DNA from: Zhouia spongiae
Lineage (GTDB): Bacteria; Bacteroidota; Bacteroidia; Flavobacteriales; Flavobacteriaceae
Length of the DNA stretch: 64,000 nucleotides
Assembly: GCF_022760175.1 (NCBI RefSeq)
Contig: NZ_CP094326.1
Span: forward strand, 1,240,001 to 1,304,000
Direction: 5' to 3'
The notes beneath the pieces were generated by a model. That model was not told the DNA's origin, ran no database searches, and was given only the letters and a program-made list of their open reading frames with translations. Below are positions 1 to 8,314 of the stretch, in pieces. The position numbers were made by a program, and so were the translations under genes. Numbering within the stretch: the stretch's first letter is position 1; each line of letters begins with the position of its first letter.

Positions 1-2050
1 TCTCTAAAGCATTGGCAATAAAAGCCGCATCTCTTTCTAAAAGATCCTGTACATAGAGGTTTTCTTTTTCTCTGGAAAGAGCAAGGTGAATATTCGTTAG
101 CTTACCGCTTTTCAGATAATGGTTAATTAGATGTTGGTATAGCTCAAAAGACGCTTCCGTTCGTAACCCGAGGTACAAATTGGCAGGAACTTTCTTTTTG
201 TTCTCTTCCAGCATGCCTAAAAAAGGAGCAATGCCGGTGCCATTTGCTATAAGGATAACACGGGGTGCTTTTTTGGGGAAGTGAAACTTAATATTCTTTA
301 TAACCCTTGCTTTAAGAATATCATTCGGAGATAAATTGTTTAGATAATCCGAGCCCAGACCTTTCTGGTGGTGTTTAACGCTAAGCCGGATTGCTTTTCC
401 TTTCTTACCGATAGAATAGAGGCGTTCCGTATGGTCGTTTTTAGGATAGATGGCGAGGAGGTCTCCTGAATTTATTCTTTGCATGCCTTTTGGCCTAAGC
501 TCAATCATAAAAGTGGCATCAGGATTTTTGTGTACGCTGGTCTTATAGGTTACCTCGAACGATTTCGTTTTTTTAGCTTTCAGAACATCTTGTTCTTTTG
601 GAAGCTGTATGGGAACATTCATTTTAGAGCTCCATACAGAAGCCCATTCTAAAAAGGAAGCAAACGATTTATCGTTTATTTTGTAGAGAGGGACAGACCG
701 GAACCCGAATGTTTCCAGGTGCTTGTCCACGTCGGTTGCAAACTTGCAAAAATCAGGATAAGATAACGATCCGAATCCGACAGCTGAATAAGAGAAAGGC
801 TGCTTGAGTTCTTGCTGTGCAATCTTTAAAAACCTCGATGCATTGGCAGGGGCATCACCCTTTCCGTAGGTTGCAGTAAAAACGATAAGGTGTTTTAGTT
901 TTTTATATGGACTTACGGTATTCAGTTCATCGATGTAGACTTTTTGCCCGGCTTTTAGCAATGAATTGTAAAACAGGTTGGCAAAGCCCAGGGTACTGCC
1001 GTTTTCCGATCCGACCAGGATAACGTATTCACATTCATCTTTCCGGTATTTGTTTTTGATGCTGGATTTTCTTCGTACAAGGGTCATTTTAAAACCGGAA
1101 TAAACAAAGAATAATATATTGAGGCTGGCCAGTGCCAGGATCAGAGACCAGCCGATGCTTCCCTTTCCCGTATGAAGGCTTAAACTCAGGCTCGATAAAA
1201 AGTTAGTGAGCGGATATGGCATTTCACTCTCGATACCACCGGTTTGCTGGTTGATCTTTAATTCTGATTTTCTTGTTTTTATAGTATAAAAGTCCTCTAC
1301 ATCTGTTGAAAAAGGAAATTCAATATGTTTAATAGCAGACAGGGGTGTAGAGTTAAAAAAAGGAAATTCGTGAAAATTTAACGGAGGAGTCCCGGCAATG
1401 TTGCCGTAATCAATCTCATGCTGCAAATTTTTATGCTCCGGAATAAGACGGAATTTTTCGAGAGAAAGGTACGTCCCCGTTAGTGTTATTATAACAATAG
1501 GGATTAACGATATCCTGCCTGTGACAATATGGTAATATTGTGAAAAATTCTCATTGATAATTTTGGAAAAAAACTGTTTGAACCCACGTTGCCTTTTTAC
1601 AATCAAAATAGCGCCGCTAACCGCAATTAAGAATAACAAAAAAGAGCACAGGCCTACAAAAAAGCGCCCGACCCCTTTTAAGAAAAGAGACCGGTGTAAG
1701 GTGGTTACAAACTGAAATAACCGGGGGCGTTCCGGTTTTTCTCCCAGGAACACACCCGATTCCGGGTCGAAATAACCGTTGAGGTTGTCGCCGTCTTCGG
1801 TAAAAACCGATGCACTGAAAAAATTATTGGCATCAACTTCCATTTCAATAACTTCGGGGTACTTGTTTTTAAAAGTACGTATCGTCTGGGCAATGGTTAT
1901 GCTATCGAGATCACCAACCTTGTATGGCCGTGTTTTTTCTGAGATAGGCTCAAAAGCCAGGATAATCCCCGTAACGGCAGCCAGGACGATAAATACAAAA
2001 GAAGATACAGCCAGGGCCAAGTGACTGTATCTCCAGATTGAAATGGTCAT
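1..2050 (-). CDS. PepSY-domain membrane flavoprotein reductase (sulfite reductase alpha-like), partial
   Basis: The ATG is at 2050 and the frame stays open to the window edge (683 codons seen, C-terminus missing). The first 360 residues hold PepSY-type transmembrane segments: one near residue 10-32, others near 120-145 and 165-190, and one just before the flavodoxin domain. A flavodoxin-like domain follows from about residue 335 (VILVGSENGSTLGFA), then an FAD/NAD(P)H reductase module of the cytochrome P450 reductase/CysJ type (RLYSIG for FAD; LIANGTGIAPFLGM for the nucleotide). Such proteins are known next to TonB receptors and are thought to reduce ferric iron or heme iron at the inner membrane, taking electrons from NADPH. 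The heme-type receptor and HmuY in the same locus fit that role. The reductase function is well supported by domains; the substrate is inferred. Confidence 0.85.
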   Translation of the reverse strand, partial: MTISIWRYSHLALAVSSFVFIVLAAVTGIILAFEPISEKTRPYKVGDLDSITIAQTIRTFKNKYPEVIEMEVDANNFFSASVFTEDGDNLNGYFDPESGVFLGEKPERPRLFQFVTTLHRSLFLKGVGRFFVGLCSFLLFLIAVSGAILIVKRQRGFKQFFSKIINENFSQYYHIVTGRISLIPIVIITLTGTYLSLEKFRLIPEHKNLQHEIDYGNIAGTPPLNFHEFPFFNSTPLSAIKHIEFPFSTDVEDFYTIKTRKSELKINQQTGGIESEMPYPLTNFLSSLSLSLHTGKGSIGWSLILALASLNILFFVYSGFKMTLVRRKSSIKNKYRKDECEYVILVGSENGSTLGFANLFYNSLLKAGQKVYIDELNTVSPYKKLKHLIVFTATYGKGDAPANASRFLKIAQQELKQPFSYSAVGFGSLSYPDFCKFATDVDKHLETFGFRSVPLYKINDKSFASFLEWASVWSSKMNVPIQLPKEQDVLKAKKTKSFEVTYKTSVHKNPDATFMIELRPKGMQRINSGDLLAIYPKNDHTERLYSIGKKGKAIRLSVKHHQKGLGSDYLNNLSPNDILKARVIKNIKFHFPKKAPRVILIANGTGIAPFLGMLEENKKKVPANLYLGLRTEASFELYQHLINHYLKSGKLTNIHLALSREKENLYVQDLLERDAAFIANALE

Positions 2051-2062
2051 TATTATTCTAAT

Positions 2063-2545
2063 TTAGTTGGGTAACATACGGATATAACGTATAAAACCTT
2101 TTCCTTCCTGTTTGCTTTTAATGCTTGTAGAGGTTAATGGAAACTGAACATCTTCAGTATAATATTCCTGGTCTTCCACAGCAGTCTCAAAACGGATGCT
2201 GTAACCGGTGTCAATTTTTGAATCTTCAATTTCGATAACATTAATGCTTCTTTCCCCTCCGGATATAGTAGCTCCCGTAATAGCATCTATATTGCTTCTT
2301 TTCTTTCCATAGAACTTCCACCATTCTGTAATGTCGTGGTACCATTCGCTGTCATCACCTTGTACATACAAGGTTCTTTCGTAATTTCCATCAGGGGCTA
2401 TTAACGAAATAACCACATAAGCACCTTCACCGGTATAGTTCTTCATCTGAACCATGCACTTATATTTGGTCGTTTTTACGCTGTTAAAAGAATAAATGCC
2501 TAACACGGTAGCTGATAATGCTAACAGAAATAAAATCTTTTTCAT
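2063..2545 (-). CDS. DUF2271 domain protein, exported
   Basis: This 160-residue protein starts with a short signal peptide (KKILFLLALSATVLGIYSF) and continues with a beta-rich domain containing YKCMVQMKNYTGEGAYVVISL and a WYHDITEWW segment typical of DUF2271. The family commonly sits beside PepSY reductases and heme or iron TonB receptors; its biochemical role is not established. The gene ends 13 bases before the PepSY reductase start on the same strand, so the two are almost certainly cotranscribed. I read it as an accessory periplasmic protein of the heme/iron locus. Confidence 0.8.
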   Translation of the reverse strand: MKKILFLLALSATVLGIYSFNSVKTTKYKCMVQMKNYTGEGAYVVISLIAPDGNYERTLYVQGDDSEWYHDITEWWKFYGKKRSNIDAITGATISGGERSINVIEIEDSKIDTGYSIRFETAVEDQEYYTEDVQFPLTSTSIKSKQEGKGFIRYIRMLPN

Positions 2546-2673
2546 CTGTTTAAAATTATATCTTATTAAAAATCAATTAAATAAAAATTATATACATAGA
2601 CGCAACCGCTGCGCTTGTCGGGTGGTATGCAAATAATTAATTTTGTTTATGCTTATCTCATAACAGGATCAAT

Positions 2674-4155
2674 TTATTTTAGAAAATCCAACGGAACTTT
2701 ATTTTTTACTAATAGTTCATTTTCGGAAGCAAGATCGAATGCCGACTCTTCAAAATCGGTAACCATTTTTGTGTTAGCCCCCCGGGCAATAAGATACTTC
2801 AGTATCTCATTGTTTTTAGACACCATGGCAGACAAATGCAGGGCGGTATAACCTTCTTGGTTTTTAGCATTAACATCAAGGTTAAAACCTGAGGCCCATT
2901 TAAGCAAGTCAATATCATTTTTCTGTACCGCCAGGTGGATAAGGGTGTTGCCATCCTGTTGTGATTTCAGTATGTCTGTACCGTGTTCTTTCAGAAACCC
3001 GGCTTTATCCCTGAAGCTGCTTTCGTGTTTACTGTTATACGACTCAACAAGGTAATAAGCAATGTTATTCCCTTTAGTATCGGTAGTATTCAGTTTAGCT
3101 CCTTTACCGAACAGGTATTTTACAATTTCGGGTGAATTATGGGCAATTGCAAGCATAATGGCAGACGCCCCCTTTTTATTCTTCAGATTAATATCGCTGA
3201 TACTTTTAGAGAACAGCTTAACAACGGCAAGATCGTTCGATCTGGCAGCATTCAGAAACGGAGTGTTCCCCTCCTCATCCCGGGCGTTTACATCCAGGTT
3301 TTTATTTAAAAAGAACTGAAGTGTTTCAATATCTTTTACCCTCGATGATAGTATGTGCAGGGGGGTACGGCCGTCTTTTCCGCTTACATGGGGGTTTAAC
3401 CCTGCCGTTTCAAGATACTTATAATAAGATAAGGGAGTAGAACTGCCCCTCATTCCCATGCTGGCGAATAAGAAGGCATTATCATTGCCTTTGATCCCTT
3501 TGGAAATAAGTTTTTTTGAGAGTTCTATATTTCCGGATTTAGCAGCATAATTAAACAACCCGTTTCCATGGCTGTCGGTACTGTTAACAGCCAAACCTTT
3601 CGATATAAAATAATCAGAGACTTTAAAGTCGGTATCAAAAGGGGCTGCCAGCAGCAAAGCGTTTGCCCCATCGTGATCTACATCTTTTAACAGGTTGGCC
3701 CCATTCGATAAACAGAGATCAAAAACTTTAGTGTTTTTCTGTCCTGTTGCCGCGGCAAAGTTTAAAACAGTATATCCGTGGTCGTCGCGTATATCTGTTT
3801 TGGCACCCTGCTTTAGTAAATATGCCATTAAGCGGTCATTGCCTATATAGGCGGCCCAGAATAAATACGTTCTTCCATCATGGGTAAGCTTGTTGATATC
3901 GTTCCCATCGAGGCTTAATAAATACTCAATGGTTTTGTCAGGAGCTTTTTCCAGGATAGCGTAGACCACCGGGTCAAACCCGTTTGCATTGAGCTGCGTG
4001 GGCTTATTGTATTCGTCAATTTTACTTTTAACGGTTTCTGTATCGGGTTGCGTTTTCCAGAAATCACGGGTTAAAAAAATATTCTCCTGCGCATATGTAA
4101 ACGTTGTGGTAAGCACAACAGATACAAATACAATAAAATGTGTAATGGCCTTCAT
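2674..4155 (-). CDS. Ankyrin-repeat protein, exported
   Basis: A 493-residue protein with a cleavable-looking signal peptide (MKAITHFIVFVSVVLTTTFTYA) and about a dozen ankyrin repeats from residue 60 to the C-terminus, visible as recurring units such as DGRTYLFWAAYIGN, DHGYTVLNFAAATG, DGRTPLHILSSR, EGNTPFLNAARSN and EGYTALHLSAM. Ankyrin repeats make a protein-binding surface; no catalytic domain is present. It lies 7 bases after the DUF6607 gene on the same strand and upstream of DUF2271, so it belongs to the minus-strand arm of the heme/iron locus. A periplasmic scaffold for the receptor or reductase is a plausible role but is inference only. Confidence 0.85.
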   Translation of the reverse strand: MKAITHFIVFVSVVLTTTFTYAQENIFLTRDFWKTQPDTETVKSKIDEYNKPTQLNANGFDPVVYAILEKAPDKTIEYLLSLDGNDINKLTHDGRTYLFWAAYIGNDRLMAYLLKQGAKTDIRDDHGYTVLNFAAATGQKNTKVFDLCLSNGANLLKDVDHDGANALLLAAPFDTDFKVSDYFISKGLAVNSTDSHGNGLFNYAAKSGNIELSKKLISKGIKGNDNAFLFASMGMRGSSTPLSYYKYLETAGLNPHVSGKDGRTPLHILSSRVKDIETLQFFLNKNLDVNARDEEGNTPFLNAARSNDLAVVKLFSKSISDINLKNKKGASAIMLAIAHNSPEIVKYLFGKGAKLNTTDTKGNNIAYYLVESYNSKHESSFRDKAGFLKEHGTDILKSQQDGNTLIHLAVQKNDIDLLKWASGFNLDVNAKNQEGYTALHLSAMVSKNNEILKYLIARGANTKMVTDFEESAFDLASENELLVKNKVPLDFLK

Positions 4156-4161
4156 TATTTT

Positions 4162-5064
4162 TTATTTTACAAATGAATCGATAAGCGCATCTATCTCAGA
4201 TTTCTCTTGGTATGCATTTTCATCGAGTAAATATTTAAAAAGTACTTTATTGTCTACTTTTTCTTTTAATTCCAGGTCTGTATTTCTGGAGAATACCTCA
4301 TCCCATTTTGCACGTACCAAAGCCCATTTGTTCTTGTTTTTACTCCAATAGTCCTGTGCTGCCTTACACTTGCTGTCGTCTACTTTTACATAAGTATTGA
4401 ACCCTTTTTCCTGTGCCAGGACAATGTCTTCTTTGTTGTCCTCACGGATCACCTTATCGTTATCCTGCTCATGTATCCAGCCATTTTGTGTGATTTCATG
4501 ATGGTTTCTTCTTGTCGTTACATTGTAATCGCTTCTTTGGGTGTATTCCCTGCGGGGTAGCGGGGCAGAAGTGGTGTTTTCCCAATAACTCTTTCCATCG
4601 ATGTGTACCCAGCTTGCAGAACCTTCGTAACGGGGGCTGTCGTCAACCTGGAATACTTTTTGGGTCCACTGTCCCTTTATCGAACTCTTGGGAAGTTTTT
4701 TGTAGGTCCACTTATTGTCGTGATCGAATTCATACAGATCGGTATTCTCGTATTCCCAATCCTGTCTCCAGTGTTTTACAATATATGGATGCTCTTTGGG
4801 CCCGACAATGAGAAGATGTTGCAGAGAGATCTTATCTTTTGAGTCATCTACAAGTTGTACCCATTCCAGTCCTTTGTCGTGTTTTACAGGAGAAGGAACA
4901 TAAGTAGAGTCTCCCGAATATTCAAAAGTTTCTGCAAAATTGAAGGTTACTTCATAACAGCCACACATATCCTTGATGGCTTTCTGGTCTTGTTTCTTTT
5001 TGTTTTGGGCGTTAAGGCCGGTACCTATTGCAAGTAGCGCAATGAATAGTAAAGATCGTTTCAT
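4162..5064 (-). CDS. DUF6607 family protein, exported
   Basis: 300 residues with a signal peptide ending near LNAQ (MKRSLLFIALLAIGTGLNAQ). The mature part is rich in tryptophan and charged residues and includes MCGCYEVTFNFAETF near residue 33 and a PLPRREYTQRSDYNV segment near the middle. I recognise it as the DUF6607 family, found in Bacteroidota beside heme/iron receptors; no reaction is known. It is the first gene of the minus-strand arm and faces the TonB receptor across a 94-bp shared promoter region. A heme-handling or periplasmic accessory role is inferred from position. Confidence 0.7.
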   Translation of the reverse strand: MKRSLLFIALLAIGTGLNAQNKKKQDQKAIKDMCGCYEVTFNFAETFEYSGDSTYVPSPVKHDKGLEWVQLVDDSKDKISLQHLLIVGPKEHPYIVKHWRQDWEYENTDLYEFDHDNKWTYKKLPKSSIKGQWTQKVFQVDDSPRYEGSASWVHIDGKSYWENTTSAPLPRREYTQRSDYNVTTRRNHHEITQNGWIHEQDNDKVIREDNKEDIVLAQEKGFNTYVKVDDSKCKAAQDYWSKNKNKWALVRAKWDEVFSRNTDLELKEKVDNKVLFKYLLDENAYQEKSEIDALIDSFVK

Positions 5065-5158
5065 AATATATATACAAGAATTTACTGTAAAAAATAATTT
5101 CCCTATTTAGATTGATTTTAAATAAAGATCATATATTTGCACGACAAAAATAATTAGA
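5065..5158. promoter_or_regulatory. Divergent promoter region of the heme/iron locus
   Basis: This 94-bp AT-rich gap separates two divergent units. On the plus strand a Bacteroidota-type element TATATTTG lies at 5132-5139 with a TTG at 5112-5114, 17 bases upstream, giving a start about 13 bases before the receptor ATG. The segment TATTT N11 AAATA around 5104-5124 is a loose dyad covering the upstream element and could be a Fur-like operator, but I cannot assign it to a regulator. No clear TAnnTTTG is visible for the minus strand. Confidence 0.55.
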
Positions 5159-7234
5159 ATGAGTCTAAATAAAAATAATTTTATTATTTATTTTTTTGCA
5201 CTGATATCGGTTCCGTTTTATTCGCAAAGTGAAAAACCGGTTCCTGACTCTCTTCAAACCGAACGCCTGGAAGAAGTTATAGTAACGGCAACGCGTACTA
5301 AAAGACAGCTTTCTTCATTGCCTTTGCCTGCACAGCTTATTTCTAAAAGAGAAATAGCACAAATAAACTCGATGCGTTTAAACGATGTGTTGAATGAGCA
5401 AACAGGGCTGATAACAGTGCCTGATTTTGGCGGAGGCGAAGGAATTCAGATGCAGGGACTAGACTCACAGTACACACTGGTATTAATTGATGGGGTGCCC
5501 CTGATAGGAAGATCTGCCGGTACTTTAGACATAAGCAGGATTGCTGTGGGAAATATAAAGCAGATTGAAATTGTAAAGGGAGCTTCTTCCAGCTTGTATG
5601 GCAGTGAAGCTTTAGGAGGGGTGATTAATATAATTACAGAAGATCCCGGATCGGGGGTTAACGGAAATATAAGTTCCCGATACGGTAGCTTTAATACAAA
5701 CGATACCGGTGCTTCCGTAGGATATAGTAACAGGCAGCTGGCAGCGAGCTTTTTTCTTAATAGGTATAGTAGTGAGGGTTATGATTTAGATAAAAGCGAT
5801 GCATTAAAGACAGTAGACCCTTTTACAAATTATACGTTCAGTTCAAAAGTAAAATACGAGTTGAACGATAAAAGTTCCTTCATGATCTCCGGGAGGTATT
5901 ATACCCAAAACCAGGATTATGTAGCATCAGAAGAACTAAAAGGAGAGAGCAATATTGATGAATTCAATACCCATTTGAAACTTGATCATGATTTTAACAC
6001 TAAATGGAAGGGCTACCTTGAACTTTATGCGACAAATTATAAGGCGAACGAATATCTGAACGATTCGAATCAGAGCAGGTACAGTGAAAGTAATTTCGAT
6101 CAATGGTTATGGAGACCCGAAGCACGAATATTATTCAAGCCTCATAAAAATGACAGTTTTATTGCCGGAATAGGGACAAATTATGAAACCTTGGATCGCA
6201 CAGATTTTTCAGAAAATCCAAAATTTACTTCACCTTACATCTATGCGCAATACGATGCTAACATTACTGAAAAACTCAATGTGATTTTAGGAGCACGATT
6301 CGACAATCATAGCGAATACAGTTCACAATTTAGTCCTAAAGCAGCGGTCAGATATGAATTCAGTAAAAAATTAGCGGTAAAGGGGTCCGTTGGATATGGG
6401 TTTAAAGCGCCGGACTTCAGGCAGTTGTATTTCGACTTTTCCAACGCAGCCGTCGGCTATACGGTTTTAGGGTATAATGCTGTTGTTACTGCCATTCAAA
6501 GAATGGAGGAAGAAGGGCAGATTAGCAAGATAGTAGTACCGCTTTCCGAATTTGAAAATGAGTTAAAACCCGAAAATTCAATAGGGATTAACCTGGGGCT
6601 GGATTATAGGTTTTCTTCAACCGTTAAATTTAATATGAACCTCTTCAGGAACAATATTGAAGACCTTATTGATACCCGGGTAATAGCCGGTAAAACCAAC
6701 GGACAGAATGTATTCAGCTATTACAATGTCCATAAAGTTTATACACAGGGACTGGAGTTTAATGCCACATGGATGCCTGATAACAACCTGAAATTGTCAG
6801 GAGGATATCAATTGCTTTTTGCAAAAGACAAAGAAGCTGAAGAAGCGTTTAAAAACGGAGAGGTATATGCCCGTAACTCGAACGGGTCGTTTAAACTTGA
6901 CAAAAGTGATTATTTCGGACTGTACAACCGCTCTAGGCATATGGCCAACTTTAAAATATTTTATCAAATCCCGGCTTGGAGTATGAACATGAATATCCGG
7001 GGTACTTACCGGAGTAAGTATGGCTTGTACGATTCGAACGGGAATGCCTATCTCGATAAATACGATGTTTTTGTTGACGGGTATTCGGTATGGGACATAG
7101 CGCTTAATAAAACCATCTTAAAGAATTATACCCTCGGAGTCGGAATAGACAATGCATTCGGGTTTACCGATACGCAAAACATCAGCAATATCTCCGGAAG
7201 GATCTTTTACGGAAAACTAAATATTAAATTTTAA
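5159..7234 (+). CDS. TonB-dependent heme receptor, HmuR-like
   Basis: 691 residues: signal peptide (to about 23, ending FYSQ), a TonB box EEVIVTATR near 40, a plug domain (GLDSQYTLVLIDGVPL, VKGASSSLYGSEALGGVINII) to about 165, then a 22-strand-type barrel ending in a terminal phenylalanine. It imports a ligand across the outer membrane using TonB energy. HmuY follows after 10 bases, which points to heme. The heme-receptor FRAP/YRAP box appears as FKAP near residue 420 and the NPNL-like region as ELKPEN near 470. The stretch between them has no histidine, although that is where classic heme receptors carry a heme-binding His; tyrosines are present instead. Confident as a TonB receptor, moderately confident on heme. 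Confidence 0.88.
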   Translation: MSLNKNNFIIYFFALISVPFYSQSEKPVPDSLQTERLEEVIVTATRTKRQLSSLPLPAQLISKREIAQINSMRLNDVLNEQTGLITVPDFGGGEGIQMQGLDSQYTLVLIDGVPLIGRSAGTLDISRIAVGNIKQIEIVKGASSSLYGSEALGGVINIITEDPGSGVNGNISSRYGSFNTNDTGASVGYSNRQLAASFFLNRYSSEGYDLDKSDALKTVDPFTNYTFSSKVKYELNDKSSFMISGRYYTQNQDYVASEELKGESNIDEFNTHLKLDHDFNTKWKGYLELYATNYKANEYLNDSNQSRYSESNFDQWLWRPEARILFKPHKNDSFIAGIGTNYETLDRTDFSENPKFTSPYIYAQYDANITEKLNVILGARFDNHSEYSSQFSPKAAVRYEFSKKLAVKGSVGYGFKAPDFRQLYFDFSNAAVGYTVLGYNAVVTAIQRMEEEGQISKIVVPLSEFENELKPENSIGINLGLDYRFSSTVKFNMNLFRNNIEDLIDTRVIAGKTNGQNVFSYYNVHKVYTQGLEFNATWMPDNNLKLSGGYQLLFAKDKEAEEAFKNGEVYARNSNGSFKLDKSDYFGLYNRSRHMANFKIFYQIPAWSMNMNIRGTYRSKYGLYDSNGNAYLDKYDVFVDGYSVWDIALNKTILKNYTLGVGIDNAFGFTDTQNISNISGRIFYGKLNIKF

Positions 7235-7244
7235 ATATATACTT

Positions 7245-7868
7245 ATGAAATCTATCAAACTATTATTTTTAACGGTGTTTTTTATAGGGTTTACATCATG
7301 TAGTAGCGACGACGATGGTGCATCCCTTTTAGATGTTGAATCAGAGTCTGTTTCAAACCTTAAGGCCACACAAAGTGCCGATTATTCTACGAATCCGCCT
7401 ACCATCACTGGCGACTATATTAAATTTTCTTTTGAATCCGGAACTACGGTTACAGGAGATAACTGGGATATCGCTTTTAGAGGGACTACAATTTTAATAA
7501 ACGGCGGGGCATCGACAGCAGATGATCAACCAATCAGAAAAGGAAACGGAGGCGCTTATATAGCAAATGGAACCCTGGCTGAAGTGAATACTGTAGATTT
7601 GTCGTTATTTACACAAGATAGCGAGACTAATGGGTTGGCTATACCCACAGGTTCGGGGAACGGTTGGTACAATTACAACCAAACCAACCATAATATAACA
7701 CCTATAGCAGGGAAGGTAATTGTGGTGAAAACACATAATGGCAGGTACGCTAAAGTAGAAATATTAAGCTATTATGAGGATGGCGAGCCTAATGAAGATT
7801 TAAGCAATTCTCAGTATTACAGCTTCAATTATGTATACCAGCCTAATGAAGGAGAGACCGGGTTTTAA
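7245..7868 (+). CDS. hmuY: HmuY-family heme-binding lipoprotein
   Basis: 207 residues with a lipobox GFTSC at about residue 19 followed by SSDDD, as expected for an outer-membrane lipoprotein exported to the surface in Bacteroidota. The body shows the HmuY signature: YIKFSFESGTTVTGDNWDIAF followed by RGTTILINGG, and a C-terminal VEILSYYEDGEP strand pair. HmuY proteins capture heme from host or environmental hemoproteins and hand it to the TonB receptor. The gene lies 10 bases after the receptor, in one operon. The axial ligands differ among HmuY homologues and cannot be assigned here by eye. Confidence 0.85.
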   Translation: MKSIKLLFLTVFFIGFTSCSSDDDGASLLDVESESVSNLKATQSADYSTNPPTITGDYIKFSFESGTTVTGDNWDIAFRGTTILINGGASTADDQPIRKGNGGAYIANGTLAEVNTVDLSLFTQDSETNGLAIPTGSGNGWYNYNQTNHNITPIAGKVIVVKTHNGRYAKVEILSYYEDGEPNEDLSNSQYYSFNYVYQPNEGETGF

Positions 7869-7932
7869 TAATAATCAGAGGGAATTCCTTTTTTAAGACA
7901 CATGAGGAAATTGGCCCTGAGTTGCCAGTTCC

Positions 7933-8025
7933 GTGAAATTCAAAGAAAATGCTCCACCGGAACAAGCTCACGAAGCATTAGATAAAATACGGAAAGATTA
8001 TGGCGTAAGTCCGTCGAAGGATTAA
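7933..8025 (+). pseudogene. Short reading frame, probable C-terminal gene remnant
   Basis: A GTG-started frame of 30 codons reads VKFKENAPPEQAHEALDKIR and continues KDYGVSPSKD before a TAA. It has protein-like composition (a charged amphipathic helix) but an in-frame TGA lies just upstream, so it looks like the 3' end of a decayed gene. It could also be a genuine small protein. I do not recognise the family. Confidence 0.3.
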
Positions 8026-8047
8026 TTCCGGATCAAAGAGAAAACCA

Positions 8048-8076
8048 AAGCCTTATAGAAATATAGGGCTTTTTTC
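8048..8076 (+). terminator. Intrinsic terminator downstream of hmuY
   Basis: A 10-bp stem AAGCCTTATA / TATAGGGCTT (one G-T pair) with a GAAA loop is followed by TTTTTTCTTTG. The tetraloop and T-run make it a strong rho-independent terminator for the receptor-hmuY unit. Confidence 0.8.
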
Positions 8077-8301
8077 TTTGTTAAATTTTGTTACCTTGGC
8101 GCGATCGAAATTATAGCAGAGCTTTTTGTGTTTATGACTTCCTCTCAAATTCAGGAATCGTTTAAAAGGAGACCCCGGACTCTTTAACCCATACCATATG
8201 TAATTACAACACCCCGTTAATATAATTTAGAAAAGAGAAAGCACTTTCTATGCATTTAACTTCTAATTAGCACACACATAGCATATTTCGAAACTGAATC
8301 C

Positions 8302-8309
8302 TATATTTG
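8302..8309 (+). promoter_or_regulatory. TAnnTTTG promoter element before the sensor kinase
   Basis: TATATTTG ends 5 bases before the only plausible start codon (GTG at 8315). Transcription from this element would begin almost at the start codon, so the mRNA could be leaderless or nearly so. Confidence 0.5.
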
Positions 8310-8314
8310 TAAAC

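Larger units (their letters stand above)
7869..8314 (+). other. Intergenic region with gene remnant, terminator and kinase promoter
   Basis: This 446-bp gap holds a short reading frame that looks like a gene remnant (7933-8025), an intrinsic terminator (8048-8076) and, at its end, a TATATTTG promoter element (8302-8309) just before the kinase gene. A small dyad AGAAAG-CA-CTTTCT lies near 8240-8253. Otherwise I see nothing coding in it. Confidence 0.6.
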
